A stretch of 35,862 bases of DNA, from positions 131,229 to 167,090 of the forward strand of contig VHZZ01000041.1 of assembly GCA_009801015.1 (NCBI GenBank), written 5' to 3'. The notes under the pieces are model-generated. The model did no database searches, was not told where the DNA came from, and saw only the letters and a list, made by a program, of their open reading frames with translations. Numbering within the stretch: the stretch's first letter is position 1; each line of letters opens with the position of its first letter. A program made the translations under genes and the position numbers. Shown here in pieces: positions 11,748 through 23,812 of the stretch. This stretch comes from Silene noctiflora. Its lineage: Eukaryota; Streptophyta; Magnoliopsida; Caryophyllales; Caryophyllaceae.

Positions 11748-14700
11748 CTAAAACAGCCAATGCTTTTTCCTGGGTAATCTAGTCGGGACGTCTGATGCAA
11801 CATAACAAATAAAATCGGAGTTAGCAGCCACATGAGGAAAGAATAAAGCTGAGGAAAAATATAATTAAAAATCACTCGTTACCTCCACTATCATACAATG
11901 AATTATAGTGCACTTCACTCCAGAAGCTCAGCCAAATCTCTGAACAAATTAAAATAATTGTAAGATGGGTGCAGCAACAAGTAAATACAGGAAAGCAAAT
12001 CGGAAACTGCCTGAGGCAGGTGGATTTGTGGCATGTTAGCTTAACATATCAACTAAAATACCATTCAACTCTTTCAAACATGGGAGGTACGCGATGGAGA
12101 TGTCATGAGAGTATGAGACTAACAGTAGAACGATAGAGAAATTACATGGCGAATAGCGGAACTCAAAATACATTGGAAAGATGCTAAATCCAGATTATTT
12201 CTAGCAGGAAACAGAATTTTATAGAAAGGTTTATGAAAAACATCAAATGCGTCGATGTAAGCTGCCTGAGACATTATCTCCTGGTAAATGAAGTTGTAAT
12301 TACATGGCGAATAGCGGAATTCAAAAAACATTATACAGATGCTAAATTAAGATTATTACTAGCAGGAACATACATTTTTATAGCAATTGTTTATGAGAAA
12401 CATCAATAGCAACATCTACTATAAAGGTGCAAGCAAGATCATGTTCACTATTTGTCCAAACGACACTAACACGCAGCAACGTCGAGAAACAACAAAGAAG
12501 AATTGATGATCAGTTTTACGTGAGGGAACATCAACAAAATTAGCATCAAAGTGAAATACAACAAGGAAACGGATTATGTACCATCATTACGTGAAATTCA
12601 TTGAGATCATTTGATACAACAAGTCTTTGTGTTTAAACATAGAGATTACGTAAACTAAACAAGTGTTCAATTGAACTTATTTCAGACTGAATGGAGAGAC
12701 GACAAAATAGAGCGTATAAAAGAAAACAAGGCTACAATAAAGAGATGTTTGTTTACCTTTAGAGAATTTCTTGTCATAGGGCAAGATCTCAATATAATAA
12801 GTCTCTCGAAAAGAGGTCACCAGGCAAATTTTAGCTTCAAACTGCAAAACAGCAACAAGGGACTGAAAGAGTATGTATAATATTACGAGAACAACAGCAA
12901 AAAAATCTATTCAAAAAAAAAAAACAAGCTGCGTCACAGGAAATTTTTAATCTGATAATATAACCAATGGACTCCATCCTAATAAAACTTTGCTTCTCAT
13001 TCCAGTATTAATGACTGCGATCTCACCGAAAAATGAACTAAAAACTAGAAATAGAAGGGTTACAAGAACGGAAGAATTTAAACGAAGGAAACAATTAGTC
13101 AGTACCGTTAGCTATGAAAACTGTATTATGCAGGATGGCCGATAATTAAAATAGTAGTGACGGTAACATTTACGAAAAGAAAAAGTACACTCACAAAGAT
13201 AAAAATTACTTATTTTTCCATAGACCAATGCAAACATAATTTCTAGGGTCTCCTTCAAACGATGCAACGCATTTGTGTCGGACATCTTTTTCCTCTTCCT
13301 TAAGGAACTCCTAATCTATGACACACCAAACTCGTTATAAGGTAAAAAAGAAAAATGTTCTATAATAGCCTTCACTATTATACAGCCTCATAATTTGTCT
13401 TGCTCTAGAAAGCCCTCATTCTTTATAAACCTTTGATGTTCATGTCGGCTACTGGAAAATAATTAGATGTAAATGATGATGTCTCACGCAGATAAAACCA
13501 CCTGTTTCATCAATGAACAACATCAAGATTACCAAATATGCATCTACTTGTTAGGATTTGTTATGTATTATCTTTGATTACAGTAATGCGATCTAGCTCT
13601 CGTCAATTATCCCGTCAATTAGAATGTATCCCTTGCTAGCTCATAGTTGACTATTCTATTAAACAGGTTGAAAGTGTTGAAACAGCTTCAAAGTCCATAG
13701 ATAGAAAGTCCACAAGCCAGTGTCCCACAAACTTCTACATATACCACTTGATACATTTGGTTTGTAGCAAAAATAGCATTAAACAACCCGGCAGTTACCC
13801 ATTCTTCCAGATCAAATCACAAATATCTGTTTGCCACATGATAAATGTGTTCCAGAAACAAGCAAACTACTAGAAAAGTAAACATACAGAACAAGCCCCC
13901 AATGTTACTTACTCGATCTGCAGCTGCTTGCAAGGTGACATGGTCTCCCCATTCCCCATTTCTGCAAATGAATTTGTGTGATATGAATAATCAGGAATAT
14001 AGTCACACTTTCCAGCATAACTAAAAAAAACTCACATGAGCACAGTGGTTCAACCTTTTCATCTTTTTCAAGTAATCCCCATACTTCATTGGCACATAGC
14101 TTTCATAAAGCTTTCTAAAGTTCTTTAGCTGAAAATCAAATGCAAGGACAAATATAAAGACAAGGAAGACGCTATCTTTTATTGATGTCTAAACTCCCAA
14201 GCACACAGTTCCCTTTATATGTCTCGTTGTCAATTTGAAGCTACAGTGCCAGGGGGTTTGGTTTAAGAGCATCAGAAGCAGATCTAAATGATTGTTGATA
14301 AGTCAATTTGAACAGAACTGTTGGAAATTGTTGTTGGTAATACTTCCTAATTACTGTTTAACACTTTAACCCATCGGAAGAGATATTAGGGATGTTACCT
14401 TAGGCTTATATAAATCATTCACATCACACTAGCCGTGTAAGAACTACGAAACTATCCCACATTCCCACGGGCAGTTGTAGAATAGTCCAGAAGACTATTA
14501 CAAACATGTTCTAAACATACTATATTCAAAAGGTTTCTCCAAGGAATCAAGTGTTTCTAATCTTAAGAAACACATCTTTATCTAAGTGACTACAGAAACA
14601 ACAGATTAGTCACCACTCACCAGTGTGCAGTGTACATTGCATCAAAAGCTGTCTTGTTGATTTTTTTATCTAATATGGTGTTAGCATTCATGTGATATTT

Positions 14701-17700
14701 GCTTGCATCTACTTAATCTCATTTAAACTCGCATTGCTAACCTGTTTCACAACCTGCTTTCTCACATGCCGATGATAGTCTGGATTGTGGAACAACTGAT
14801 CTGCTAATGCTCGAAACTGTGAAGCATATATAGCAGTTTGTCAGATACTAGGAAACTGTCTCTAAATTTGCTTCCTTTACAATTATTGTTCTCAACTTCT
14901 TATTATAAGAAAATAAGAATGGTATCAAGGAAGAAATCAACAAAGAGCAATGAAAGCAATTATGACATTAGACTAGAGAGAAACTAGAATTATATATTTG
15001 TATCTAAATATAATCTGAACGATGAGCTATTCTGAAAAAAAAATGCAATGCACCTAAGACAAATGCTTAGTCTGTCTGAAATAATTTGAAAGCATTTCCC
15101 ATCTAACTATTCGCTGACTTGTGGAAGCTCAAATGAAAAATTTCAGAGAATGCACTAATAGCACAAGTCTTTACCAACAATTTTTTATATATTAATACTA
15201 GTTTCACTTTTAAGGTATTCCGGACCCTTAAGTTTTAATTCGGTTTTCAAAATCGTTTTAATCTTTATTCTCGATTTAAATTCTAAGTTTTATAAAAGAA
15301 ATCCGGACTTAGATTTTAAAACCTATAAGGCTACCTTGGCTTTTGTATTATGTTTCACTCCCCTTTTGTTTTTCACTTTTCCTTTTCTATATTTTCGCAT
15401 TTTGAGGTGTGCGTTCACCCATGGACGGTTCTAAAGGATAATTCATGTCAGCCGACCCCAAACCATTTTGGGATTAAGGCTCTGATGTTGTTGTTGTTGT
15501 AATGCACTAATAGCTAAAGCTGAAAGATAACATAGGAACAGTTGGGATCTGCAATTAGAAATTCTCCAGATCAAAGCTAAGCACAGAACAAAGAGTGAGT
15601 AAAAATCCACCACCTTTAGAAGAAAGGAAAGTCTTACACTCCCAAATACAGTACCATTCATCGCTTAGCTTCCAGGTGATATTATAACGTTACTACAATG
15701 CGATAGAGAAGATTCAAAACTGAAGATCATGAAACACTTTCTTCTCCACATAAGGCATACACCACCATCGTCACCCTTCTCCATTATCATTCTTTTCTTC
15801 CTAATTTTTTCGCCTTTGGCGCGGGAAGCTAACGGTTTTTCTGGATATCCATCTCAGGACTAAACAAGACTTTTCAAGTTAGAGCTTTTTGGATATTCTT
15901 CTGCAACTTTCTTCAGTTTTATTTTCAGGTGGGTTTAGCATATCAATCATCCTCCAAGTTAAATATGACTCTGTTATCACTAGACAAATTTTACCTTGCA
16001 TCTCTACACATATTTTGGCGAATATAACAGTCAAAGTCGAAAGGTGTTGACCGCAAAATAAAATATGGACAATATTATTTGACTATCTTTGGTCAGATAA
16101 ATTTTGTTCATTTTCTTTTACTACGATGGCGTCGACTCACCTCTAACTAGTGGCTGCGTAGGTGGGGTAAGAAAGAGAAATTGGAGTACTCTGGAGCTAA
16201 ATTATACATGGAGAGAGAAAAACCCAAGATATTTCCAAAAAAAAAAAAACAAGTGAACGGTTCAGAAAATATGCACCTACGATCCCTAACCTGGCAATTT
16301 CCATCTCCCTCGATCTGTAGTTCGGCCAAACCGTATGTAGTCAATCTGATTTGGAAGAAACGCAACTGATTAAAAGAAGCATTGAAATATATATGTACTA
16401 GACTACCCTACAAATATAATAGATAAATAACATATGCCAACAGAATAACGAAGTGAAAATTTTGCTACACTGAATTATGAGTATCATTGAATGTCACTGT
16501 CTAGCAGGCGTACAGGATGATCTAAACATTGCTTTCTATAAGATAAAAGAAGTCTCATAGACAGGAGTCCACAACTTGCAAGAATAAAAAAAATGAAAAA
16601 GTTTGTTTGTCACATTATATAAAAAAAAAAAGAACAAAATTCTATTAAGAAGATTTTCAAGTGGGAAATCTCATGACCCAGGGACATCCAAGGAAACATT
16701 CAGCAGCCTGAGATCATATAATAGGATAAACTCTACATGTAACAACCACTCTGAACCAGACAAGAAACTCACAAGAATAATCTCTCCCTTCCATCAAACA
16801 GCACGCACAGAAAACTTGCCAGATTCTCTAGAAAAATAAACAAAAGATCCAAAACATCGACAGCACTTGAAAGTTGTGACCTATCAATCAAAAGCAACCC
16901 TAATATGTGTGCAAATGAAAGGGACCGTACTAGATCCGTCATTGCCTCAGAGCAGGTGTGTAGGTGCTATACCAAATTATTCCTAGAAACGAAACTGCCT
17001 AAGAACATGTGTGTGCATATGTAAGTGTGGCTTACATGGGCTATTGTCGTGTATCAAATTACGGTATCGGCAAAATACACATTAAGTGGCGGTCATATCA
17101 GTAACAGCAATAATTTACATGTTGGAAGATGCAGCATTGCAGATTTGCAGCTGAAATATTGGAGTTTTTAACGGGGCATTATACAACAAAAAATATGATG
17201 GTGGCCTGGAATAGCGGAATTTTTCTAAGGAGCTCATTACGTAATGTGACTGTTTCCATACCAGAGCACATGAGAATGCCATTTATATATGGGTTGCAAA
17301 TATGTCAAGTTCCACCTTGAAGCGGGGAGTACAGCACAATTTCAGTGATTTTGTTCAACTTTTGCTTGAAGCACCATCACTTTTGTTTTACTTCCCACCC
17401 CTTTACAGGGGATGAGGTGTATGGTTACTCCAGCTGCATAGATTTTTCTTTCTCTACTTTTTTCCACACATATTGTTGCTAAAACAGCTAAGTCAAAAGA
17501 TGATACTCCGTATACATCTTAACACCACTGAGGTCATGCATCTCTAAACTAAAAAATATGATTCCACACACTGTTAAGTACAACCTTTCTGCTAGCCGAT
17601 TGTGGTCAAACGTTGCATCATTTGGATTAGGTATATCATTGATGACTCGAGGAGTGTGCTGCACACAGAAAAAACAAAAGTAAAAAGTCAAAACTATACG

Positions 17701-19272
17701 AGTATAAAAAGCAATTTGGAGCTCGGTAACAGAGAGGGGCATTGCAATCCAGAGTGCTCGGACAACTAGAATGTAGAATTTTATGGTTCAAAACATAAGG
17801 TGAGTCTCTTGTTAGCTGACATGAAACAGTAAAGTCCAGACCATGACACAATCAGTTAACAGCCAGTAACAGTAAGACGAAATTAAGACCCCGTTTTCTT
17901 CTAACCGCACTGTGTTGTTAAATAAATAAAATGCAGCTGGCGATTGTTACTTACTCATGAGCTAACGTTGTCTCAAGGAAAATATTGGACTGATAAACTT
18001 TTAGCACTGATTTATGCATTGTTTGGGTAGAATATTTAGAGAAGGGAGCGGAGGGAGAGATAGGAGGAGGACAGTGGATCTTCTAATATCCATTCCTTCT
18101 ATTTCCCTTACCGACCAATTAATGGAACCCCCAAAACGAAGTCTCCAACTTATGTACTTATAAAAAAAAAAGAACAAAAAAAGAGATCACAACTTTGTCC
18201 ACACTTTCACTTTGTATGATCGCTATGAGAGTGCGATAACAGCATAAGCATGTAAAAAAAAGGCTGCGCATTTTTATGTGAACTAGAGTACGCGATATCT
18301 AAAATGCATTCGTGCACAAATTAACTATCTTTTGTTACACCACTATCTTTGTATAATGCCGTATTTAAGCTAGGAAAAATATACTGAAAGTCAATATCAT
18401 TCCATCAGAAGATTGTTCAATTGGGGAAGAATCAGCCAAAATTCACCGAACCCTATCTCACCAATTACCAAAGATGCTTTTGAAGTACTCGTATTTTTCA
18501 CCCAACTGAATTAAGTCAGGTCTTTTCCTGTAACATAATCAGATTAGTTCTGAGTCATCTCTTCACAAGTTAGTAGAAAATGACTATCCCCAAACTCAAT
18601 TCTTGTACAACGAACTCACCCTATAAGACGGTCTTATTACTTACCAAGATCTAAATCACCTAATACTACAAAATAAACAATGATCATTGATTCATTGTGT
18701 TAGAACGTGTTACAGTGCGAGACAATCCTTATCAATGAGAGTTTAATAACCAATAAATGGAGCGTCTCACCCTATAAGATGGTCTTGTTCTATAAGACTA
18801 TAACTTGTCAAACCCCAAACAGAAAGAAATAATCAACATCCTATAGAATTCTTGTGATTTTGCTCACTATATAAAATAATAATAAACTAACAAAGTTGCA
18901 AATGTCCATAAGACCTGAGTTCAAAAACCCGTCAGCATCGTATTCGCCCTCGGACTCCCTTAAAAAATAAACTAACAAGGTTCAAGCTTTCATTACATTT
19001 ACTTGATTAACAAAACAAAATAAAAATAAAAAATCCGAAATTCCGAAACAAATGAAAAACAAGTAATTATTACTAACCGGGATAGAATCCAAATGAGAGA
19101 GCCTCCTAGCGAGATGATTTTCATTTTCTGAATTATTATTTTGATTTTGATTATTTTGATTTTGATTAGCCAAAAATTGAGCAATTGTATGATCATCTTC
19201 AATATCAGATAAGGTAATAGTATTAGCACTTGAGCTTGAACTTGCACTTAAATTACTTTGATTTGTAGCCAT
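11748..19272 (-). CDS. OTU-domain cysteine protease / deubiquitinase (9 coding exons)
   Basis: Ovarian-tumour family deubiquitinase that hydrolyses ubiquitin linkages; nearest to the Arabidopsis OTU9-OTU12 group. Coding exons in transcript order: 19272-19078, 17658-17585, 16345-16291, 14816-14742, 14128-14055, 13961-13913, 12841-12757, 11939-11883, 11791-11748. All introns are GT-AG with continuous phase, giving 235 aa ending in KKHWLF. Residues 1-65 are a Ser- then Asn/Gln-rich leader. The family pre-domain stretch HTPRVINDIP follows. The OTU catalytic motif EGDGNCQFRALADQL gives Asp104 and Cys107. NGEWGDHVTLQAAAD (159-173) is conserved. WLSFWSEVHYNSLY supplies the catalytic His213. The short exons (down to 44 bp) explain why no long open frame shows. 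The start at 19272 is the only ATG that gives the leader in frame. The exact orthologue within OTU9-12 cannot be told by eye. Confidence 0.92.
12141..12410. repeat. Diverged ~110-bp direct duplication in an OTU intron
   Basis: 12141-12251 and 12299-12410 are direct copies, both starting ATTACATGGCGAATAGCGGAA and sharing AGATGCTAAAT, TCTAGCAGGAA or ACTAGCAGGAA, and AAACATCAA. They differ at scattered sites and small gaps and are separated by about 47 bp. The duplication lies in the intron between exons ending at 12757 and starting at 11939. The rest of that 817-bp intron shows nothing further. Confidence 0.8.
15421..15501 (+). repeat. SINE-like 3' segment, copy 2 (OTU intron 3, antisense to the gene)
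   Basis: Contains GGACGGTTCTAAAGGATAAT, CATGTCAGCCGACCCC, CATTTTGGGATTAAGGCTCT and a (TTG)n tail, matching copy 1 at 9800-9872 along its length. The AGCCGACCCCAAAC...TTGGGATTAAGGC core is a familiar plant dispersed repeat. The element probably extends upstream into 15200-15420 (T-rich), but no A or B box was found there. It is in the 1.47-kb intron between exons at 16291 and 14816. Confidence 0.6.
18615..18800. repeat. Paired direct repeats of a CTCACCCTATAAGAYGGTCTT word
   Basis: The 21-bp word occurs at 18615-18635 (Y = C) and at 18766-18786 (Y = T), followed the second time by a related TTCTATAAGACTATAA. The AAGACGGTCT core resembles a dispersed repeat I associate with Caryophyllales genomes. 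It lies in intron 1 of the OTU gene (17659-19077). Whether the pair marks the ends of one element or two fragments is not clear. Confidence 0.5.
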
Positions 19273-22087
19273 TAATTACAGTAATTAATTTGATAATTGA
19301 ACTTAAAACATACAACACCAAATTATGTGTGATAAATTGGGTAATTAATTAATTAGTGTAATTACCAATTAATTGAACTGAAAATGGCCTGGGTTGTTTA
19401 ATTAATTGATATGAGGAAGGTTGAAAGGGGGTGAATTTGAATTGGGTTCCATTTTCGTGTGTGTGTGTGTAGAAAGAAGATGAAGTGTGTGGGTTTTCTT
19501 AAGAAGAAAGATTCTACCGTATCATCTAAACGCTACTAATTATGCTGTTTAACAAAGAAATTAAACGATAACCAAATGGGTTTAATGTGGCAACTTACGA
19601 TGGTCACAAATTGTCACGACCTCAAGTGTGATCACTTTAGATAAAAAAGTAACCACTCATAAACAGCTCAAATCGAAGTGGATGCAGAGTTTTCGGGTGA
19701 TGTTATACGATAAACCACTAACTAGCAACCTCGGACACGTAGAAAAACCAAGATAAAAGGAAACGTGACCCAATACGACCTCCCGAACAGCCCAAATTGA
19801 AGGCGGAAATCAAATACGCCAAATCGTAAAGCGTTGAATACTCAAAAGAAGGAAGATTTTCTGAACAATTATGTATTTGGCGTATTTCAATAAGTTCATC
19901 TTTGTAAAACCAAGAAATTCGGAATGATCAAACATTAATTATGGCAAAGTCATTGGGGAAGAAGCAGCAGCAGAAGAAGAAAACAGGCAAGTTTTTCGAA
20001 CAGCTATTGTAATGTTTTGTCAAGTTACAGAACAGCACAAGCATTTTCATCTAAACAACTGTATACGCGAACTACGTCAAACACTAGAAGAATGCAAAAC
20101 TGTCAAAAACATGGAAGTAAACTGTAAACATTCTGCTTAAATTTACACCACAATAGTGTTTTGCAAACTTAATATGCTAATCTTCCCATGTTGTATAGCT
20201 CAATACAAGAACCATCCACGCTCGGATGATTTTACAAGTCTTGGTTGAGGTGAGAAGCGGGACAATCATCGATCAGAACTCACAAGTCATTCCCTTCAAG
20301 TTTTTAAAGTCTCTAGTCCCTGAATAATTTAGATGACAAAGATTAGTTTCACGACAATCAAGATAGTGATTTAGTATCCACAAAGGACGATTAAAAAAAA
20401 ATTCACAAATTTGGCATCGCTGGGCTATAACTCACGCATGTCAATAACTTATTACAAAAAGTTAACACAAAACACATCCTTCTTCAGGAAGTAACACCGC
20501 CAACAACAATCCCATAAAGAGGTCAACAAATCTCAGGTCTCAGTTAAACCCCTTCCACCAAAAGAAGACACCTTATCTAAAATCGACTCAGGGCCTTGAG
20601 TAATAACAATACCACAAGAACCTCTTGTCCTCAAAAATGTATAATACACCATGAAGGTTCTAACTACGTTAATTTAAACACTAATGTCAAACAGGACTTC
20701 TGTACACCAGAAGTCACACATAAGAGGTCATCAGCCTGATCGGATCCCCAAAACTTCTACACATACGAAATACATCAGTTAAGCAGACAACTTAATAGAA
20801 TGCCAAAATGAAGAAACTAATCCACAAACAGGAAACCAAGGATCAAGATAGGTGAAAGCACTTGAGGCTAGTTATGGCTCCAATATGTGTGAGAGTGTTA
20901 ACCTTAAAGTTTACATAGTTATGTATTAATATGATGTTCTATGCGTCTTTGTAAGGCATCACTTATTCACTATAAGCAAGTTTTAGACACGGAAAAATGA
21001 CACTACATGAAACTTTTAGTCGCGGAGAAAGATAACAAGCCAGTTAATCTAACTAGTTAACTAACTACACGGGAAGAATAAAATTCTAGGCACCTCCTAT
21101 AAACTAACTGAGAAGGCATCAACAGCACTGCAAGTGAAAAGCAAAATTTAAATACAACAATGTGATGCAATTACCACAAAGGCAGGCTTCCGCCTTACCT
21201 CAACGTCAAAAAAAAAAAATGCTAATAAAAACCTACTCTCTCCCATTCACTCAATTCACAGCAAATTGACTTTGGTCAATTTTTAAGAAAAGTCAACAAT
21301 GTGTGTAGTTTGAAACTTCTATCCCCGTCTTTACTCATCATGTCCCTTCACTCCACAGCCACACACCAGTCCATCTCCTCCCCACCCCACAAACCCATCA
21401 CCCATGACTCACCGGCCACTGCCACCTTCCTCATCGCCATGTCGGCCACCGTTACCACCATTACCAGCGCCTCTATAGTCTATATCGCCAGCGATATTTA
21501 CTCTCCAACGCCAATCTGCTCAACTCTCTCCTCCATGGCCCCACCTGAAATCCTTGCCCACCCTCAAAACCACCACAACGGCACAACCTACCCGAAATAT
21601 TCCCAACCACCTGAAAACCACCGCTCAACAAGGAAAAGCGGTATGAATTCGGTGAATGACAGAACGAGAACAAGAGACGGTTAGAACTCAAACGGCGCAG
21701 ATACGGCCATTATAGACTAGGCACATCCGTAACAAAGGGACCATCAAATACTTTCGAATTCTAGGTGATACTACTAATTCTAATTGCATCAACTACCACA
21801 TAAGCTATGTTTCTTACTTCCCAACTTATTTTCGGCTGTAAAACACACAAATCAAGCTTCAAGCAGCCTAACAAGACAAACACCACTTCATCACAACAAA
21901 TCTTAAGCTAGCCACTGGGCATCACCTAAACCTAGGCAAGAATGGACGGACTACCACGGAAATGTAACATCAACATGAATTATCTATCAATAACAAATTA
22001 CCAATTATGTTCATACTAGGCAATCAACCAATTTAACGTAAACAAGAGTAATAACAAACATATTAACTAAATAAGCGTATAAGCCAC
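19273..22087. other. Intergenic region between the OTU gene and PRP17
   Basis: The OTU leader has a short (GT)n run at about 19456-19471. A possible small + strand gene begins at 19941 (listed separately). The 3' end of PRP17 must lie just below 22088. The 21340-21640 stretch is C-rich with CCACC/CCATC words and open in several frames, but resembles no protein I know. I see no tRNA, no MITE with clear ends and no other exon. Confidence 0.55.
19941..20248 (+). CDS. Candidate small gene, possible GC-AG intron (weak)
   Basis: An ATG in good context (A at -3, G at +4) opens a basic, Lys/Gln-rich peptide beginning MAKSLGKKQQQKKKT. Unspliced, it ends after 23 codons at 20012. The sequence ACAG|GCAAGT at 19983-19992 is a strong match to the rarer GC donor. 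Splicing to the acceptor TTGTATAG at 20191-20198 would give a 31-aa product ending at 20248. It would be divergent from the OTU gene, about 670 bp away. I recognise no family and codon evidence is too short to judge. It could equally be chance or a non-coding transcript. Confidence 0.2.
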
Positions 22088-23812
22088 TCACCAAAACTTG
22101 ATTAAACCGTCCCAACCACAAGTCGCGACCTTGCTAGTTTCCAATGGATGCCACTCACACCCAATGCAAACACCCTCATGACACTTCATAGACCTAAAAA
22201 CCTTACATGTCTTCCAATTCCAATACCACATTTTCCCCTCACCGTCTCCCGACATAACAAACCGCCCATCAGGTGAAAAATTAACCTGGCAAGCATACCC
22301 AGCCGCGATATGTCCAGCAAACCTCTTCTTCTTATTGAGCTGAAACCTCTCCCTAGTACTATATATCAAAATCTGATTATCCAAACTCTGAGCAGCCAAC
22401 CAATTACTATTAGGATGCACTGCAATAGACGGCATGGAATGCATATGAGGCTCACTAATATACTTAATAACAACAGGTATCCCAAACTCCCAAACCCTAA
22501 GACTCTTATCATCACTAGACGTTACAAAACGACGATTATCATCGACAAATGTAATGGTATTCACTGCCCCTAAATGCTGATCATACTCCTGAGTGATCTC
22601 CCCACTATTCATATCCCATTGTACAATCTTCTTATCACTCATACCCGCTAACAAAACATTCTGTTTATCATCATCCGGATTTAACTTGACAACATACGGA
22701 ATCTTCCCTGTCGAAAAAGTCGATATCACCTTCCCCGTCTCAGTATCCCAATACTTAATATTCTTATCATATCCTGCACTCAAAAACTTACTCCCATCAT
22801 TTGAAAAACAAATATCTCGTACCGCCTTTGAATGTCCCATATACGTCCTCATACACTTCCTAGAATTATACACATCCCAAATTTTCACCTTAGTATCCAT
22901 CCCAGCTGACAAAATCAAATGACCAAATTTCGGAAAAAACCGAATCGCACTCACACCCTTAGTATGTCCACTCCAAGTATGCTCCAACCGTTTCGGAATA
23001 TAACAATGCTCAACATCCGCTTTCTTATCTTTAGGCGGCGTAATCCATGACCTTCCTTGATAATCCCTCTCTTCTTTCCCATGAAACATACTCTTTTCCT
23101 CGAAAACCTCGCCTTTTTCGACTTTCTCCCCTCTTTCCTCAGCCTTCTTCTTAGCATGTTCCTCCGCATACTTCTTCTGCTCTTCCGTCAACTCCTCCTG
23201 TCCCACATTATCCTTCTTCCCCGCCCACGGACTCTTCCTGTTCCTCGACAGCCACGTGTCAGTGGCAGGATTATCCTTATCCTCATCATTTGCATCATCT
23301 TCATCGATTTCCCTCTTATTTAATACGCGGCGTCGCTTGTGTTCCGACTGCGGGATATTAAACACGGTGACGCCGCGGTTCGTCTCAAGCGAATTAAGAT
23401 CGCCGACGAAGTGAGTAGCGGACGGGTCGGCGGCGTAACCGAGAGACTGAAAAGTATTGTATTGTTCATCGAAATGAAACGAGGCTATGGAAGCGTCTTC
23501 GACGGAGCCGAGTTTATGATTACGAAGACCTTGGGCTAACCCGTCTTTCGCAAACGGGTGGGCTGGACCGTAGATTGGGGCCCACAGTTGGTCGTAGGTT
23601 GGGTTGTAGGAGACCACATGTTGGGTCGGGTCGAGCGGTTTGGTTAGGGATCCGGATGAGGATGTCGGGTCGGAAGATATTAGAGAGAGGGCGGTGTCAT
23701 CGACTTTTGGGGCGGCAGATTTGGTTGGGAGTGTGATTATTCGGGTTTCGGAGTCGGAGTCGGAATCGGAATCGGAGTTGGAGGTTGGGGAGTAGGATTG
23801 GATTAGATCCAT
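22088..23812 (-). CDS. PRP17: Pre-mRNA-processing factor 17 (PRP17/CDC40), WD40 protein
   Basis: Step-II spliceosome factor of the nucleus, needed around the second transesterification reaction. A single uninterrupted 574-codon frame, close to human CDC40 (579 aa). Residues 1-60 are Ser/Asp-rich (a run of SD pairs at 13-20). The conserved N-terminal block [19 protein letters not shown] lies at 69-87. A charged, Glu/Lys-rich linker runs from about 158 to 250. Then WD40 repeats run from about 278 to the end: [23 protein letters not shown] (281-313), [16 protein letters not shown] (325-356), KKIVQWD (394-400), [11 protein letters not shown] (432-442), LDNQILIYS (477-485), [11 protein letters not shown] (521-531) and GWDGLIKFW (566-574). 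The stop TGA follows the last Trp directly, as in family members. The start ATG is the first in frame. The gene follows the DUF760 gene head-to-tail on the same strand, with 1.3 kb between them. Confidence 0.97.
   Translation of the reverse strand: MDLIQSYSPTSNSDSDSDSDSETRIITLPTKSAAPKVDDTALSLISSDPTSSSGSLTKPLDPTQHVVSYNPTYDQLWAPIYGPAHPFAKDGLAQGLRNHKLGSVEDASIASFHFDEQYNTFQSLGYAADPSATHFVGDLNSLETNRGVTVFNIPQSEHKRRRVLNKREIDEDDANDEDKDNPATDTWLSRNRKSPWAGKKDNVGQEELTEEQKKYAEEHAKKKAEERGEKVEKGEVFEEKSMFHGKEERDYQGRSWITPPKDKKADVEHCYIPKRLEHTWSGHTKGVSAIRFFPKFGHLILSAGMDTKVKIWDVYNSRKCMRTYMGHSKAVRDICFSNDGSKFLSAGYDKNIKYWDTETGKVISTFSTGKIPYVVKLNPDDDKQNVLLAGMSDKKIVQWDMNSGEITQEYDQHLGAVNTITFVDDNRRFVTSSDDKSLRVWEFGIPVVIKYISEPHMHSMPSIAVHPNSNWLAAQSLDNQILIYSTRERFQLNKKKRFAGHIAAGYACQVNFSPDGRFVMSGDGEGKMWYWNWKTCKVFRSMKCHEGVCIGCEWHPLETSKVATCGWDGLIKFW

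Noticed and set aside
15180..15210. AATACTAGT resembling a Helitron 3' end
   Set aside because: There is no GC-rich hairpin upstream and no matching 5' end.
18901..18965. B-box-like GAGTTCAAAAACC and tRNA-like words in OTU intron 1
   Set aside because: No A box at the right spacing on either strand and no target duplication.
21301..21684. 127-codon open frame, rich in Ser, Thr and Pro
   Set aside because: C-rich sequence stays open in more than one frame. There is no recognisable domain, and no splice-linked neighbours were found.
22310..23539. Several open frames on the plus strand opposite PRP17
   Set aside because: They are shadows of the long, clearly conserved minus-strand WD40 gene.
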